Counted from the first letter of the stretch, positions 11,255 through 22,029 are shown. The stretch is 64,000 bases of DNA from Notospermus geniculatus (GCA_002633025.1 NMRB01000113.1:519854-583853), one strand, 5' to 3'. Translations and numbers: made by a program. Notes: generated by a model from the sequence alone, not told the origin.

Positions 11255-11474
11255 TGGAAAAAGGAAAGACTGATAATAATACGAGATTAACAAGATTATC
11301 AAGATTGCTAAGTTTTTTTTCAAGAGATGGCCAATAATGTTTTCTACCAAATATGTATTAACGATGGGGGAGGGGCTGTAGGGCCTACACGTAATAATAG
11401 TATTGACATCATCACGCAATTGATCATTCAGTGAAGGCCAAGCATGAATGCATCTGCCATGGCTGCATTACCCA

Positions 11475-11730
11475 CGTATGTCTTCATCTTTGCACAGGAT
11501 ACGCAGACCGAATTGCACCACCCTGTGTGATCTTTGGGGCCTACCTGCTGCCTTTACGTTTGGTGCCGGACAAATAGGTATCTTTCACGGAACGCTTCAC
11601 ACACTGTCTCTTACTGCTCCTCAGTTCCAGGCTGCGATTGGGCTTCGTTTGCCCTCTTTTTTGCCTCCCGTCGCGTTTTGCCGCCATTCCGGTCACTTGC
11701 CATGCGGGACCATTCACTTATTACCTTCTA
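11475..11730 (-). repeat. Duplicated exon-like block (pair with 35,576-35,820)
   Basis: About 255 bp nearly identical to 35,576-35,820. Read on the minus strand it contains a short Lys/Arg-rich frame starting MASDRNGGKTRREAKKRANE, interrupted by a stop in both copies. It is probably a leader exon or UTR of a duplicated gene, family unknown. Confidence 0.55.
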
Positions 11731-11801
11731 AATATTCTTGTCAGTGGCATCTTTAAAGACAATGTATCACGGGTATTTTCGCGGGCCACGAAATTCATTG
11801 T

Positions 11802-12105
11802 TTATTTACATTTGACATGCACTGTGAAATTTCTTTTTTCACTTGTAGCCTTCTTTGTGTAACGTCTACACACTTTATTGAATATTTCATTGGTCATGTC
11901 TCCTGATGTCGCTTCGGGAAAAACTTGTCCGACGTGCTTCCGAATGGCCTCCACCATGTTATCAGGAAGAGGGTCCTTCCTGACTCCCTTCCTGACACCC
12001 CCTTTTACGCTGTAGTTGCCCAGTTTCTCATCTGGGATGAATTCCCGTAAGAACCTTGCAATCAGCTGACTTGGGTTCGTTGCTGAATTCACCAGCTGTT
12101 GACAC
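11802..12105 (-). CDS. BEN-domain terminal exon
   Basis: Exon of about 300 nt with acceptor CATTTCAG just upstream (12,106-12,113) and a stop at its 3' end. The protein segment reads SQLIARFLREFIPDEKL, a basic linker, DNMVEAIRKHVGQVFPEA and NEIFNKVCRRYTKK. Spacing and the C-R near the end fit the BEN fold, a protein/DNA-interaction domain of chromatin factors and some mobile elements. The frame is open and ends in a normal stop, so it may be a functional last exon. The next exon-like block upstream is at 12,575-12,943. Confidence 0.55.
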
Positions 12106-12464
12106 CTGAAATGCAAACCAAAATATTGTTTGTGTACAAAGTTTGATATTGTACCTCAAGTAAGTTTCCGTGAATAGGATTTTATGACAGCCGTCACGTG
12201 AGCGGTCAACATTTCGTCATGTTACTCCGGATAGTATTTCACAGGGTTCGTACTAGGTCAAAGCCTTACAAAGTCTTACATTGTAAAATTAAGATTTTGT
12301 GGCAAATACCAGGAAATGTCATGTACATCCTGACTTATAAAACCATAGTTGTCATTTGGGATTGCCCCAGCCCCCCAAATGTTACCCTTCTTGGCCAAAT
12401 TCATAATTTATCATTTTTTACTTCCGGAAACCCTTCTGGTATATGTTCAGGTCCTTCATATAAG

Positions 12465-12501
12465 CTTGGAGGAATTATACTGACAGTATAATTCCTCCAA
12501 G
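12465..12501. repeat. 37-bp perfect palindrome
   Basis: CTTGGAGGAATTATACTG, one central A, then its exact reverse complement. Same family as 3,784-3,816. Possibly a minimal MITE or an end-to-end fused repeat. Confidence 0.85.
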
Positions 12502-12574
12502 ATATAAGTAAGGAACTTGAGTCATATGCTTCTTGTGAAAAAAGTACTTCATGTAGGCCTAGGCCTCTGGTCCT

Positions 12575-12943
12575 CTTGCCATGGTCCACTTGCCTGCAAG
12601 GCCACCTTTTGGCAGAGCTTGTTATGCAGGTTCCTCATTGATGGGTTGTCCAAGTCCTTGATGATTGCGACACTCAAGGCGTTACTCATGCTCTCTCCTT
12701 CTGGGCCGACCGAATCGAAACTCCGATAGCACTAACAATGCCTAACAGAGAGGTATGCAGTGCCTTTTACCATTGCAGAGTTTCTCTGTTAGGCCCTGTT
12801 AGTGCTATCCGAGTTTCGATTCGGTCGACCCTGATTGTCTCCTTTTGGTTGTGGTTTCCCCGATCTCTTGCCTTCGTGAACCATTTTGAAATCCCGTCAT
12901 TGATTGCCGCATCAGTGGCGTTTTTGAATAGTCTTGTTACTTC
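12575..12943 (-). pseudogene. Exon split by a MITE, unknown protein
   Basis: Minus-strand exon beginning after an acceptor-like TTAG (12,944-12,947): EVTRLFKNATDAAINDG, then a stretch ending HNQKETI, then the MITE at 12,703-12,831, then MSNALSVAIIKDLDNPSMRN and LCQKVALQASGPWQED. Both halves look protein-coding and belong together, so the MITE disrupts the exon. It may be part of the same gene as the BEN exon 470 bp downstream. I do not recognise the first part. Confidence 0.45.
12703..12831. mobile_element. 129-bp MITE, family 1, copy 1
   Basis: Hairpin element with arms beginning GGGCCGACCGAATCGAAACT. It has exactly the same length and the same terminal design as 16,577-16,705. A 7-bp AAGGAGA repeat lies close to both sides (offset by a few bases), so the target duplication is not certain. 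It sits inside a coding exon. Confidence 0.8.
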
Positions 12944-13109
12944 CTAACACTCCGTGAAATGAAAATATATATAAATATTATCCCCCACCAAAAACAAGAC
13001 TGAAATGTGAAAGCGTAACATCGAACCAACTCTTATGAATATTACTGCATTGTCGATGTCAAAAACGGTCACACTCTCTGCTATATGAGAAATTTTCATA
13101 TTACTGAAT

Positions 13110-13954
13110 TTATTGAAGATTCAGCTTTTTTTTGGGGGGGGGGGCACCCGATAAATGGGTTGGGTATGTGCTGGCCAAAAATTTCTTCATGTCGCGAGTT
13201 GGTGTTCCATTCTTTACGTCATAATCGATGGTGTGTTGTACTGATTTCTGTCGTTTCTCTCGTATTGCTGTTCTTATTGATTCTTCAACATAATAGCTAT
13301 CGAAGACGACTCTCACTTCGTCATACCTTTCCCCTTCTGTGAAATAGCCGTGACGAACGCAGCTGCTAGTTCGTCGCAGGTCTTGAATGTTTTGACGGCT
13401 GCAATTTCCTGTACCACCCCTTCCCATCAATGTTACCCTATCATTCTTGAGGCGTTTGCCACCCACAGGCATGGCAACGTGCTCAAAGCTTATGAAGAAA
13501 TCCTCCGAAAATAGCCAAACGTCGTTCGACTGGCAAACCTTCTCAATTTCTTCCATAATTCGTTCCAAAGAGAAATCATCCACCCTCATGAAAGGGAGAG
13601 TGATTTCTCTGAGCCCGTTGCCATATACAGAAATTCGGATGAGGTCAGTTGGCTGGACATGATTCAGAAGGTCATCGAAAACTTCAATGAATAAATTCTG
13701 AATCATGTCCAGTACATCAGTAAACGGGATGTCGTTGGTCAACCCTCCAACCCTGACTCGATGAGTATCGTGTTAAACCGTTCATGATGCCATTCTTCAC
13801 CTCCGATGACTTCATAAAACGGTCTCGGGGGAGAGTCACCCAAGAATTGTTCCCCAGATCCAGTTTGTGGTGTCGGACCTAGCTCGGGAGTTCTTGGGAG
13901 GCTATCCCCCGAAAATCCGGATCGGTTTCTAGTAATTGCAGCAATTGATGTCAC
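13110..13954 (-). pseudogene. Polinton-like DNA polymerase gene, N-terminal region only
   Basis: Two overlapping minus-strand frames (13,739-13,954 and 13,110-13,742) align over their length with the start of the polymerase gene at 43-44.4 kb: PFYEVIGG matches PLYRIISD, and ITLPFMRVDDFSLERIMEEI matches the LPFMRVDEL segment. Homology fades after the VAMPVGG segment, and the frame ends at a poly-G run near 13,133. The exonuclease and polymerase domains are absent from this locus. The frame changes at 13,740 and at 13,952, each as a 4-base overlap. It is a truncated relative of the 40-kb gene, more diverged than a simple recent copy. Confidence 0.65.
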
Positions 13955-15273
13955 GCTGTTTCCGATTCAGATTCAACACAAGACTCGGTTTCCTGGGAAT
14001 CTGGTGGTGGATGATCGTCAGGGTTGGAGGATTGATCTGGCAAAGTTTCGTCAGGGTAGTATGGCTGATATTCATCAGCGTACGAATATCCGAAAGGAAA
14101 AATTTGGGGTGACCCTAATGAAGGAGGTTGGAAATTTTCTTCCAAACTCTCCTCATCAGGAAAAACGCGAGGGCGAAGCCCCGGCGAGCGAATACCTCGC
14201 CAAAACAGTCTTGTATCCAAAGTTTTTAAGAAGGGATCATCGGGGGATGAATCAATATCAATCACATGTATGTTGTCTGTTTGTGAAAATGCTTGAGTAC
14301 ATGCATGCCTAGTAGGTGAACATGAGGGTTCGTCACGAGTATCACGGAAGGAAGGGAAAAGATTATCGGGGTTAGGAGGTTCACTGTCATGACTGTTGCA
14401 GTCTTTTGAAAAAGAGTCTTTGATAACAAGGGGGTGGGATGGGTCAATGGGAGGAAGAGAAGAAGAATCGTCAGATGTAGGTAAAGGGTCGTAGATCTTG
14501 CTCGACAAAATTTCTGGCTCAGAATCTGAACTATTTGCCAATGCGGCAAAAAGAAAATGTCGAGCATTTTTGGGGGATATTTCATTAACAGGCTCGGGAT
14601 CAGAAGAACTTTCCTCCCATTCACCATCCGCCTCACATACTGATGTAGAAGACCGTTCACTTCCCGAATAAAGAGATGATGATGAAGAATTTGATGAATC
14701 ATTGGAGGATGAGGAATCCTCGGAAGAAGTCGAAGATTGTGAGAAGTCATATGGCACTAGGCCTACTGGAGCGGATTGCGATCGGGATGGGGACTGGGGA
14801 GGTGACGACGGATAGGGTACCAGAGGTGGGGGAGCAGATTGAGATTGGGACTGGGGAGGTGAAAAGGGATAGGGGACCAGAGGTTGGGGGACTCGACCTT
14901 GCAAAACATCCGACTCATCTTCCAACTCAGAGAGGTTAACGATTTTTGCGAAGTCGTTAAACCCCTCTTCATTTACAGATAGAAGAAGCACGGTCAGTCC
15001 CCTCTTTAGACGGCTCCCTATGAAAGGAGTCAGTGCTTTGGCTAAGTAATCAGGAAATGCTAAACCACTTACCTCCTCATCACTAGAAAGTTCCTCACTA
15101 GAAAGTCCCTGACTAGAATGTTCCCGAGTAGAAATGCCCCCATCATCTTCTCCCGACAAAATTAATTGTTTATTGGGAGATGAGGGCAAGTCGTCCTTCA
15201 CATCAGGGGCTTCAGGTGTCCTCTTCCGCTTTAATGAAAGTCGGGATCCTGCGGGGCGCGACCGAAGAGCCAT
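13951..15273 (-). CDS. Acidic Ser-rich disordered leader protein
   Basis: Long intronless frame. I choose the ATG at 15,271-15,273 (MALRSRPAGSR...) over the upstream one because a TATA box at about 15,390 would place transcription start between the two. After a basic start (LSLKRKRTP) comes an acidic/Ser region. A short folded-looking patch (FPDYLAKALTPFIGSRLKRG) follows at roughly residues 95-115. Then there are two repeats of the type LVPYPFSPPQS and a Ser/Asp-rich run. It lies directly upstream of the polymerase-N-terminal frames, in the position held in the 44-46 kb gene by several small acidic/proline-rich exons. Probably the leader of the same protein, one frame away. Confidence 0.55.
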   Translation of the reverse strand: MALRSRPAGSRLSLKRKRTPEAPDVKDDLPSSPNKQLILSGEDDGGISTREHSSQGLSSEELSSDEEVSGLAFPDYLAKALTPFIGSRLKRGLTVLLLSVNEEGFNDFAKIVNLSELEDESDVLQGRVPQPLVPYPFSPPQSQSQSAPPPLVPYPSSPPQSPSRSQSAPVGLVPYDFSQSSTSSEDSSSSNDSSNSSSSSLYSGSERSSTSVCEADGEWEESSSDPEPVNEISPKNARHFLFAALANSSDSEPEILSSKIYDPLPTSDDSSSLPPIDPSHPLVIKDSFSKDCNSHDSEPPNPDNLFPSFRDTRDEPSCSPTRHACTQAFSQTDNIHVIDIDSSPDDPFLKTLDTRLFWRGIRSPGLRPRVFPDEESLEENFQPPSLGSPQIFPFGYSYADEYQPYYPDETLPDQSSNPDDHPPPDSQETESCVESESETA

Positions 15274-15386
15274 TTTTCGGACAGGTACAAATGTTGAATA
15301 TTCACACAGGAGAAATACACTTGTGGAAAGTAGCTTGGAACTCGGGGGGTGAGATCGAAAGATGCCTTTCCTTGGTCCGGTCATCC

Positions 15387-15404
15387 TTTTTTTATACCCT
15401 TTTT
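15387..15404 (-). promoter_or_regulatory. TATA box candidate
   Basis: Read on the minus strand: AAAAAGGGTATAAAAAAAGG, about 115 bp before the chosen ATG of the Ser-rich protein. A strong TATA match at this distance fits a compact virus-like promoter. No experimental support. Confidence 0.5.
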
Positions 15405-15617
15405 AAGGGGCGTGGTTTAAAGATGTATCGTGATATTTATTGGTCAAGTTGATGATTTTCCCAACCCGTACCTTTTGCTTATTGGGTAGAATTATTGTAA
15501 ATATTTATGAATAATTATTTAGCATATTTCCAACCGTTCAGAAAAGTCACCAAAAAAAGGTAACACTGCGGGAGCCTCTATCCCACGCTGGGAACAAAAG
15601 GGTAAAATGCTCCCAAT

Positions 15618-15625
15618 NNNNNNNN
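15618..15625. other. Assembly gap (8 N)
   Basis: Eight unresolved bases. Frames crossing it (15,547-15,825) are not reliable. A GTGCCGAGACA...TGTCTCGGCAC hairpin lies just after, at about 15,692-15,730. Confidence 0.95.
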
Positions 15626-16172
15626 TCCCCAGAATTCTCTAAAACGTAGTTAGGGGTCCACAGTGTTAGACAAGTTAAAACATTTGGGCAGGTGCCGAGA
15701 CAAGGTATGCAGTTTAAGGTGTCTCGGCACCGCTGGGCACAGGGCACGTGGCAATCTTCTAGGGGCCTTTCCGGGCATCTTTTCCGTCTTGATAGACGAC
15801 TTTTTAGAGGAGGTGAAAAAGGCACTTAAGCGTCACGCGACAACTGATGGCTTGTCGTCATCGAAAGAAACAACTTTACGTTAGTCCACTTCCACAATAC
15901 CTTCTCCACCGCCTCACACGCGGGCGAAAGGGGAGTAAGGGACCAGAGTTCGAGTCAGGGACAGGGGGGAAAATAAAAGTCTTCAATTGTGACTGTCAAG
16001 ATACCAAAATATGTTGATTAATGTCAAGATACCAAAATATGTTGACTAATGTCTCAACATAGCCAGCCTGGGTGGACTTATCACATGCATTGGGGAAGCC
16101 AACCCTAGCTTCTTCCACCATACAGCCGATCATCTCACAGCCCGCTTTCCGGCAATTGCATCAAATCTACTG

Positions 16173-16760
16173 TCAGTGGTGGAGTCTGGTGTGTGTCGCC
16201 CAACAGCCAAATGCTACAAACAAGGCTTCTTGGGTGGCAAAAAGCTTGTCACAAGAGTCTTCTGTGCATGTAAAAATGATGGCATCATCATCATCACCAT
16301 CCTGCTGTTGACCTTCGCAGCCATCGTCATAGTAATCATCATACATGTCATAAGACCCGTGGTCAGATGGCCCTGCAGGGGAATCGTATCGTTTTCGTTT
16401 TCGATTCATACTGCACCCCCTAGCACTAGGAACAGCGGTTTTATCTGCCACTGTCTTCCATGCTTGTCCCATAGCCGTCATGGCAGACGCAATGTCGGCT
16501 AGGGATGTCTGAATAAGTGACATATTGTCACTTCCAGGAGGCTGCCGTGCAGCCTTCTCTGTCCCTACCTGGACCTGGGCCGACCGCACAGAAAGTCCGA
16601 TAGTGCTACCGGCGCCTATCGCCAGTTAGTTATAACGCGATTTCCCATTAACTAAATAGCCGATAGGCACCGAAAGCACTATCGAACTTTCTATGCGGTC
16701 GGCCCTGGTCTTCGTCCAGGAGGGCCTCAACGGCAGCATCATCCGGTGCCATAGTTTTAT
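16173..16760 (-). pseudogene. Retroelement gag-like gene split by a MITE
   Basis: The minus-strand frame starts at about 16,753 (MAPDDAAVEALLDEDQ), is interrupted by the MITE at 16,577-16,705, and continues MSLIQTSLADIASAMTAMG, NRKRKRYDSPAGPSD, an Asp/Tyr-rich stretch and a final CTEDSCDKLFATQEAL segment. The coiled-looking segment followed by a basic/acidic disordered region resembles gag-like ORF1 proteins of retrotransposons, but no family signature is certain. It ends at 16,173 without further domains. Confidence 0.4.
16577..16705. mobile_element. 129-bp MITE, family 1, copy 2
   Basis: Same length and terminal sequence as the copy at 12,703 (GGGCCGACCG arms, inner ATAGTGCTA/TAGCACTAT words). 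It interrupts the gag-like frame. Flanking target duplication not clear. From 16,860 to 17,560 I see no convincing gene. Confidence 0.8.
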
Positions 16761-17559
16761 AAGCAATCCAAAAAGAAAATAGTACACACTTGATAAATCC
16801 AAAGCAAAGCGGAGTGAATTAGAGACACGACTGATCGGAAGCAGAGCCAACGGCACACTGAGGAGCTAGTCAGCGTGTGCTATCTCATGGGATTCTGGAA
16901 TGACCCAGATTGATTAGATGAGATAGAATTGCTGGTCGACTACTGCATCTTGCTAGTTTTTCGCTGAGAACTCCTGTAGCCACTCGTGGGTCAGAATAAT
17001 CTACAGTGACCTTGAACTCAGTGGGACCCTGGGGTTTGTTATTCTTCAAGATTGCTTTCTATGGTTTCTGGCTGGCCAGTCTTGTACCCTCGGGTAACAT
17101 TCACTCCTTCCTCATCAAATTCAAAGTTAGTACATGGTATATTGGGTGACGCCAGGCCAAGTCACCCGTTCTCCATGGCCACTTCCGAGATTTGTAGAAC
17201 AGCTGGGTAGCACCCTCACACACCACCACATGTTCCCAAGGCAGTGTGCAATCTCGGAGCACCCCGTCTCCAACAGCTGCTTCTGGATCTTCGCTATCTG
17301 CCTTCTACCTACAGCTGAGGCGTTCAGACACAATCGACTGATCTGAAAAGACCCGTATCATGTCCTCAAGACAGTATGCCCTCCTTATAATTCCTTCCCT
17401 GGATTCTCTCTCAAGATCGCCAATTGCCTTGTAATGGAACTGTTTCGTCCAACGGTAGAAACTCTATTCGGATTAATGGCCCAAACTGCATGGTGTCATC
17501 TGAATATAAATCTGATAAATTGATGTGAGAGGCAGTAGTTGTTCCGTTGCTTTCCCACC

Positions 17560-17860
17560 ACTCTCGGCATGAGATGGCTGCGTGGGTCGGAATGTTGGTA
17601 GATACAGTAAACTACATGTACTCTCTGCTGGAACTCTACCCTCGGCATAAGATGGCTGAGGACGGGACGTTGGTAGAGACAGTGAACTACTCTCTGCTGG
17701 AACTCTACCCTCGGCATGAGATGGCTGAGGACGGGACGTTGGTAGAGACAGTGAACTACTCTCTGCTGGAGCTCTACCCTCGGTATGAGATGGCTGAGGA
17801 CGGGACGAACTACTGCTGGAGCTCTACCCTCGGCATGAGATGGCTGAGGACGGGACGTTG
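17560..17860. repeat. 69-bp minisatellite
   Basis: Four to five units of about 69 bp containing CTCTGCTGGAACTCTACCCT and GATGGCTGAGGACGGGACG, the last one shortened. It abuts the kinase-like fragment of copy B at the point where copy A continues into coding sequence, so it expanded at or replaced that exon's end. Confidence 0.9.
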
Positions 17861-18680
17861 GTACTCTGGGATGACCCAGGCACATTTCGGAGTTCATATG
17901 CCAAATGTCTGTGATGTGTGTTATATTTCGTCCTCTGAGGTGTGATGTTGATGTACACAACTGGTCGGGACACATGTGTAGCTTTTCCCAGCTCAATAGT
18001 TTTTGGAAAGAGCGCCCGGCCAGTGTTCCTTTTGAACATGATAACGGATCCCAAACGTTTGTCACAACTGCAACTGCCTGTTGTTAGGCATGGGCACTAC
18101 TCCATCTTAAGATATTCACTATCAATGTCGAGGGTCAGTTCTTTCCGAATTTCTAGCCGTTCCATATACTTTGAGCGGAAGGTTCTGATGAGAGAGTTCC
18201 CTTCAGCTGATTGGGTAACAGAAGAATGTGAGAATGTATCAAGCGATACAATCTCGTTCCCTGTCTTCAAGTGGAAGACATCCATTTTGTCCACTTTCTT
18301 CCTTTTCTTCCCTGTCAAGGCCTTGAATGTATCTGGAGTAAATGCATATTTCTGTTCGCATAGTATGTTGAGAAATTTACGATGAGGATTGATCAAAGCA
18401 TTGCTTTACATTGTACATGTACACTGTACATTCTTCAGTGAAACCCCACGATCCTGGCATTTCTTTTTTGACTTCTCATTTTTGTGTGAGCAGGCATCAC
18501 ACACTTTGAAACGAAGAGCGTCCTCCTCTTTCACAACCCTCAAATCAATGTCATCAAATATCTGACCTCCCTTTGTTGTTTGTGCTTCTGCGATTTCCTG
18601 GATCAAGGCTCCAATCAAAGCATTGTGATGCGTTTGAAATATTCTTTCGCATTTCTCATCAACTTGCTGAAGGAGGGGAT
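17824..18680 (-). pseudogene. Kinase-like gene fragment, copy B
   Basis: Homologue of 4,704-5,800. In order: ALIQEIAEAQTTKGGQIFDD with a CDACSHKNEKSKKKC cluster that could bind zinc (18,406-18,618); FNILCEQ-type segment to LDIDSEYLKME (18,097-18,396); then MFKRNTGRALFPKTIELGK (17,824-18,054), whose GKATHVS context suggests a kinase activation-loop region. An in-frame stop follows LKME, and the end is replaced by the minisatellite. The overall family is unknown to me. Confidence 0.45.
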
Positions 18681-18946
18681 CTAGACTCTTTCGTGTGCCA
18701 CCCTTTCCTTATTCGGAAAAGGCAGATTTATTTGAACTAATGACGAGAAACCGATCTGTTTTTGGCGCGTGTTGTAACTCACAAGCGCAGCCATGGTGAC
18801 GAATCTCTGACCGCTGATTGGTGCTTTATCACCTACCAATAGGTTTCTTTCACTAAAGACGCCCGCGAAGACGCAGCGCAGTAAGCCCAACCCTCGTCCA
18901 CCACCTTATTGAATAGGACAACCAAAAATCCAAGAAACAATTTGGA

Positions 18947-19513
18947 CAAGAACAAATTTACTCCATCTTTTGACATGGCAAATAAGTCCACTTTCCCCAC
19001 ATCTGCAAGGGAATTGTAATGACTTGAAGTCATGAAGTACAGTTCAGAAAATGCCTCCCATACACGAATGACTAGACTTTCTGGCCCATATTTTCAAAGC
19101 TGTTTTAACGCTAAAATGCAGCACTTGCATGCCTATAGTATAAGCATGCAAGTGCTGGACTAAAATGCATTTTAACGTTAAAACAGCTTTGAAAATATGG
19201 GCCTCTGAGTCTGGAGTCAGGCAATGCGACTCTCGCAGGCCATTAGGGAGTTAATTTTTTTCATCACCCACAAGGCAGGAAAGTTGAATATTTTCAGAAC
19301 CCTTGCTATTTTTGTTATTTGCGGCATTGGATAACCAACATTTGAAACTGACACCACAATTCTGTATGGCCATCACTAATGCATTCAAATGAGAAGTTGG
19401 TAGTTCTAATGGTGAGGAAATGCCAATCTTCTCCCTGGAATCAATGACCGAAACCTCAAGAACCAAGTTATAAAGGAGATGATCGGTCACACGCAACATT
19501 AGGTGAAGTCCAT
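18947..19513 (-). pseudogene. P-element/THAP9-like transposase fragment, copy B
   Basis: Reads LMLRVTDHLLYNLVLEVSV, LPTSHLNALVMAIQNCGVSF, then ESLVIRVWEAFSELYFMTSS after the 121-bp MITE. It is more complete than copy A at HLMLRVTDHLLYN but has an in-frame stop at about 19,250 and the MITE within coding sequence. The assignment rests on the same signatures as copy A. Confidence 0.6.
19083..19203. mobile_element. 121-bp MITE with TCT target duplication and known empty site
   Basis: Ends GGCCCATATTTTCAAAGC and its reverse complement, flanked by TCT at 19,080-19,082 and 19,204-19,206. Copy A reads GACTTTCTGAGTCTGG uninterrupted at about 7,268-7,283. A 3-bp duplication and a GGCC start fit PIF/Harbinger-type MITEs. 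Confidence 0.9.
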
Positions 19514-21236
19514 CCAATAAAGCTTCGACGGATATTGCGGACGAAGAGCTTTCATCGATTGCTGTCTTATATCGGTAGATTCGGAGGGCAATGACCTGTT
19601 GGTAGCAGGAAATACATCAGCAGGCTGAGGCAGACGTTGACTGGTTGAAGTAGGCCTGCGAGTAGCACCGCAAAAGTCCCTCAACAATGACCTGTCACTT
19701 AGCACTTAGCCATATTTCAATGTGCTGGTCGTCAGTTAGCAATGAAATGAACAATTTCAGGCTACATGACATTGTATTTACCGCACATAGGCCCTGTGTA
19801 TACGTAAATATGCTACAACATCGACCTCAAAGTAACTGTGAGCTCGTTTTATCCTACATGCATAAACAAATGATGGTTGACTGGGTCCTATTACAAGGAT
19901 GACATGTATCAACTTCCTGTTAAAGGGTAGATCTACGCTCATGCACTGCACTGAAGAGTTTAGCAAGAAGGACCCTGGTTTTAACCCTTTATCGGTTTCT
20001 TAAAAAATACTAGTATACATCAATTTCAATATCACTATCAGCGATTTGATCATCGAGCCAAGTCTCGGTAACAGCTATAACAGTATATCTAAAGGTTTGT
20101 GCAAAGATTTTTAACTCACCACCTTCTAACTATTATTGCATATTTTCTGCCGCAACATGAAGTTGGCAGCATAGTCTGGTATGATGTACAGCTCTGGAAA
20201 AAAATTATTAGACCACCTCTATTTGACTCACGCATTTTGCATTAAAATGGGTCCCAAAACTCTCCATACATTCTGAATGGACTGATTTATTGTGTCGGGA
20301 ATTTGCTCAAACTTCACCAAGAATATATCAAACATAGAAATTGACTTACCATAATGAAGAAACAATGGAGCTGTTAGGACCTTGTCAAAACTTCTGACTA
20401 AAAGGAAGGACATGAAGTGCATACATTTACTGTGCAGACAGCTGTCCACTTCACATTGTTTCTAAACAAACCTAAATTCTTAGGGCAGCATTTATAGCAC
20501 CACACGGGCTTTATCTACTGTATCATACTTCCAGCTAGAATATGTCATGCCCAGGGTAAAAAATACACCCACTCTCAACTCAGTGTCCACATCCTTAAAC
20601 ACCCTCTGCCCCACACCCATGTCAATCACCACCACGGCCACGACCTTTGCCACCACGTCCTTGGCCTCTCTCACCACATCCTCGGCCTTTATCACCACGT
20701 CCACGACCTCTTGCATCTCGACCACCGGTAGCCAGTACATTAAGTTTATCACGTAATCCCTTGCACCTTTGGCACGGCTACCCTTCTCCTCTGCGGCCTT
20801 ATCGGCTTCGCCTCGAACAAATCCTCCAATCCGTGCATGCATGTATTTCCTGGTGCAGGTCGACACAAAATTGTTAACATCACTTTCGCTGAACTTATGC
20901 TCGGAATCGGCTAGTCTTGTGTTGGTGATGGATCTTCCCATGCAGGCCAGATTGTCATCTTGTTTTACCTTTGACTTTCCCCTGTGAAAATAAATCCAAG
21001 CTAGCTTGGATAAGCTAGGAAAAGCTAGGAATGCAACCTCTTGGGATGTTGAAATACCTTTAACTGAGCTTGGACTTTAGATTTAGCTTGGATTCCAAGC
21101 AAGCTTATCCAAGGAAATCCAAGGGGCTGGAAAAGCTGGAATTAAATTGGTAGGTTGGAATAGCGGTCAACATCAACAAAATTAAGAGTTGGTGCATGAC
21201 GTAGAAAATCATCTACTACATGTATGGTAAACTTAC

Positions 21237-21503
21237 TTCGACCACTGGCAACTTCTTATTTGGCCTTATATATATGCAGCACTTGCGTAGTCGGTCGGCA
21301 CCCAAGCATGTTCTCAGTTTGCTTGGCCTGTCTGCCTCATCAGGCAAGGCGATCAAATTCATTGCCTTGTCAGCCCGCATTAACTTATAGGGGGTTATTC
21401 CCAGGGATGGGAAGATTTCCCTTATAAATTTGTCTAAACTGCTGGGTAGTCAAGTCCAACGGAACGTCAAAAACGTTCTTCCCATCTCGGTTTGTGGCAC
21501 GAC
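21237..21503 (-). pseudogene. HECT-gene N-terminal exon, copy B (frameshifted)
   Basis: Same 267-nt exon as 10,988-11,254 with intact splice signals, but one base is added after the QQF codons, so the frame is lost within 30 codons. Confidence 0.6.
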
Positions 21504-21847
21504 CTGGAAAAAGAAAAGACTGATAATGATACGAGATTAACGAGATTATCAAGATTGCTACGTTTTTTTTCAAGAGATGGCCAATAATTTTTTTCTACCT
21601 AAGATGTATTAACGATGGGGGGGGGGGGCTGTAGGGCCTACACGTAATAATAGTATTGACATCATCACACAATTGATCATTCAGTGAAGGCCAAGCATGA
21701 AGGCGGCTGCCATGGCTGCATTTCCCACGTACGGTAATGTTTTTTTTAAAAGTTGGTTGGGTATAGGAAATGGCAATGAATATCCAGACCAGAGCCATGT
21801 GAAGGTATGGAAATTAGTAACTCATTAAAAATTAGTAATGTACGTAC

Positions 21848-22029
21848 CAAGTCCAAAAGAGGCCAGTTTCTTAATTTGCAGGCCATGCAGCACCTGCAAA
21901 TCCGGTGAATGGAGTGCGACAAAGCGTATCTGCACTGTTGAGGTTGGACGCCCGGCCCCTCTTCCCATTGCCATAGGCAGTGCCCGTTTCTTTCGTCGGC
22001 GTACCCCTCTCTGTCGGAACATCTTGAAA
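21848..22029 (-). pseudogene. 182-nt exon, first copy
   Basis: Acceptor TTTTTTCAG and donor GTACGT bound a 182-nt exon with GRGAGRPTSTVQIRFVALHS and LHGLQIKKLASFGLG. An equal-length second copy is at 22,574-22,755. The small Arg/Gly-rich start and position upstream of the 267-nt exon suggest it is the preceding exon of the HECT-type gene. Confidence 0.45.

Larger units (their letters stand above)
4890..11450. repeat. Segmental duplication, copy A
   Basis: Collinear with 17,857-21,720 (copy B). Matching blocks: 4,893-5,810 with 17,858-18,770; 6,240-6,350 with 18,828-18,940; 7,108-7,590 with 18,947-19,510; 8,995-9,270 with 19,515-19,800; 9,480-11,450 with 19,800-21,720. Copy A has extra DNA at about 5,820-6,240, 6,355-7,105, 7,590-8,995 and 9,263-9,482; copy B has an extra 121-bp element at 19,083. 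Block edges are by eye, within about 20 bp. Confidence 0.85.
17857..21720. repeat. Segmental duplication, copy B
   Basis: The more compact copy of the block at 4,890-11,450. It lacks four insertions seen in A and so gives the empty-site sequence for them, notably the TA-flanked MITE at 9,263. Its one private insertion is the 121-bp element at 19,083. Confidence 0.85.

Noticed and set aside
17127-17346. Open frames on both strands with Cys/His
   Set aside because: Mirror frames of similar length, no motif, no copy elsewhere in the window.
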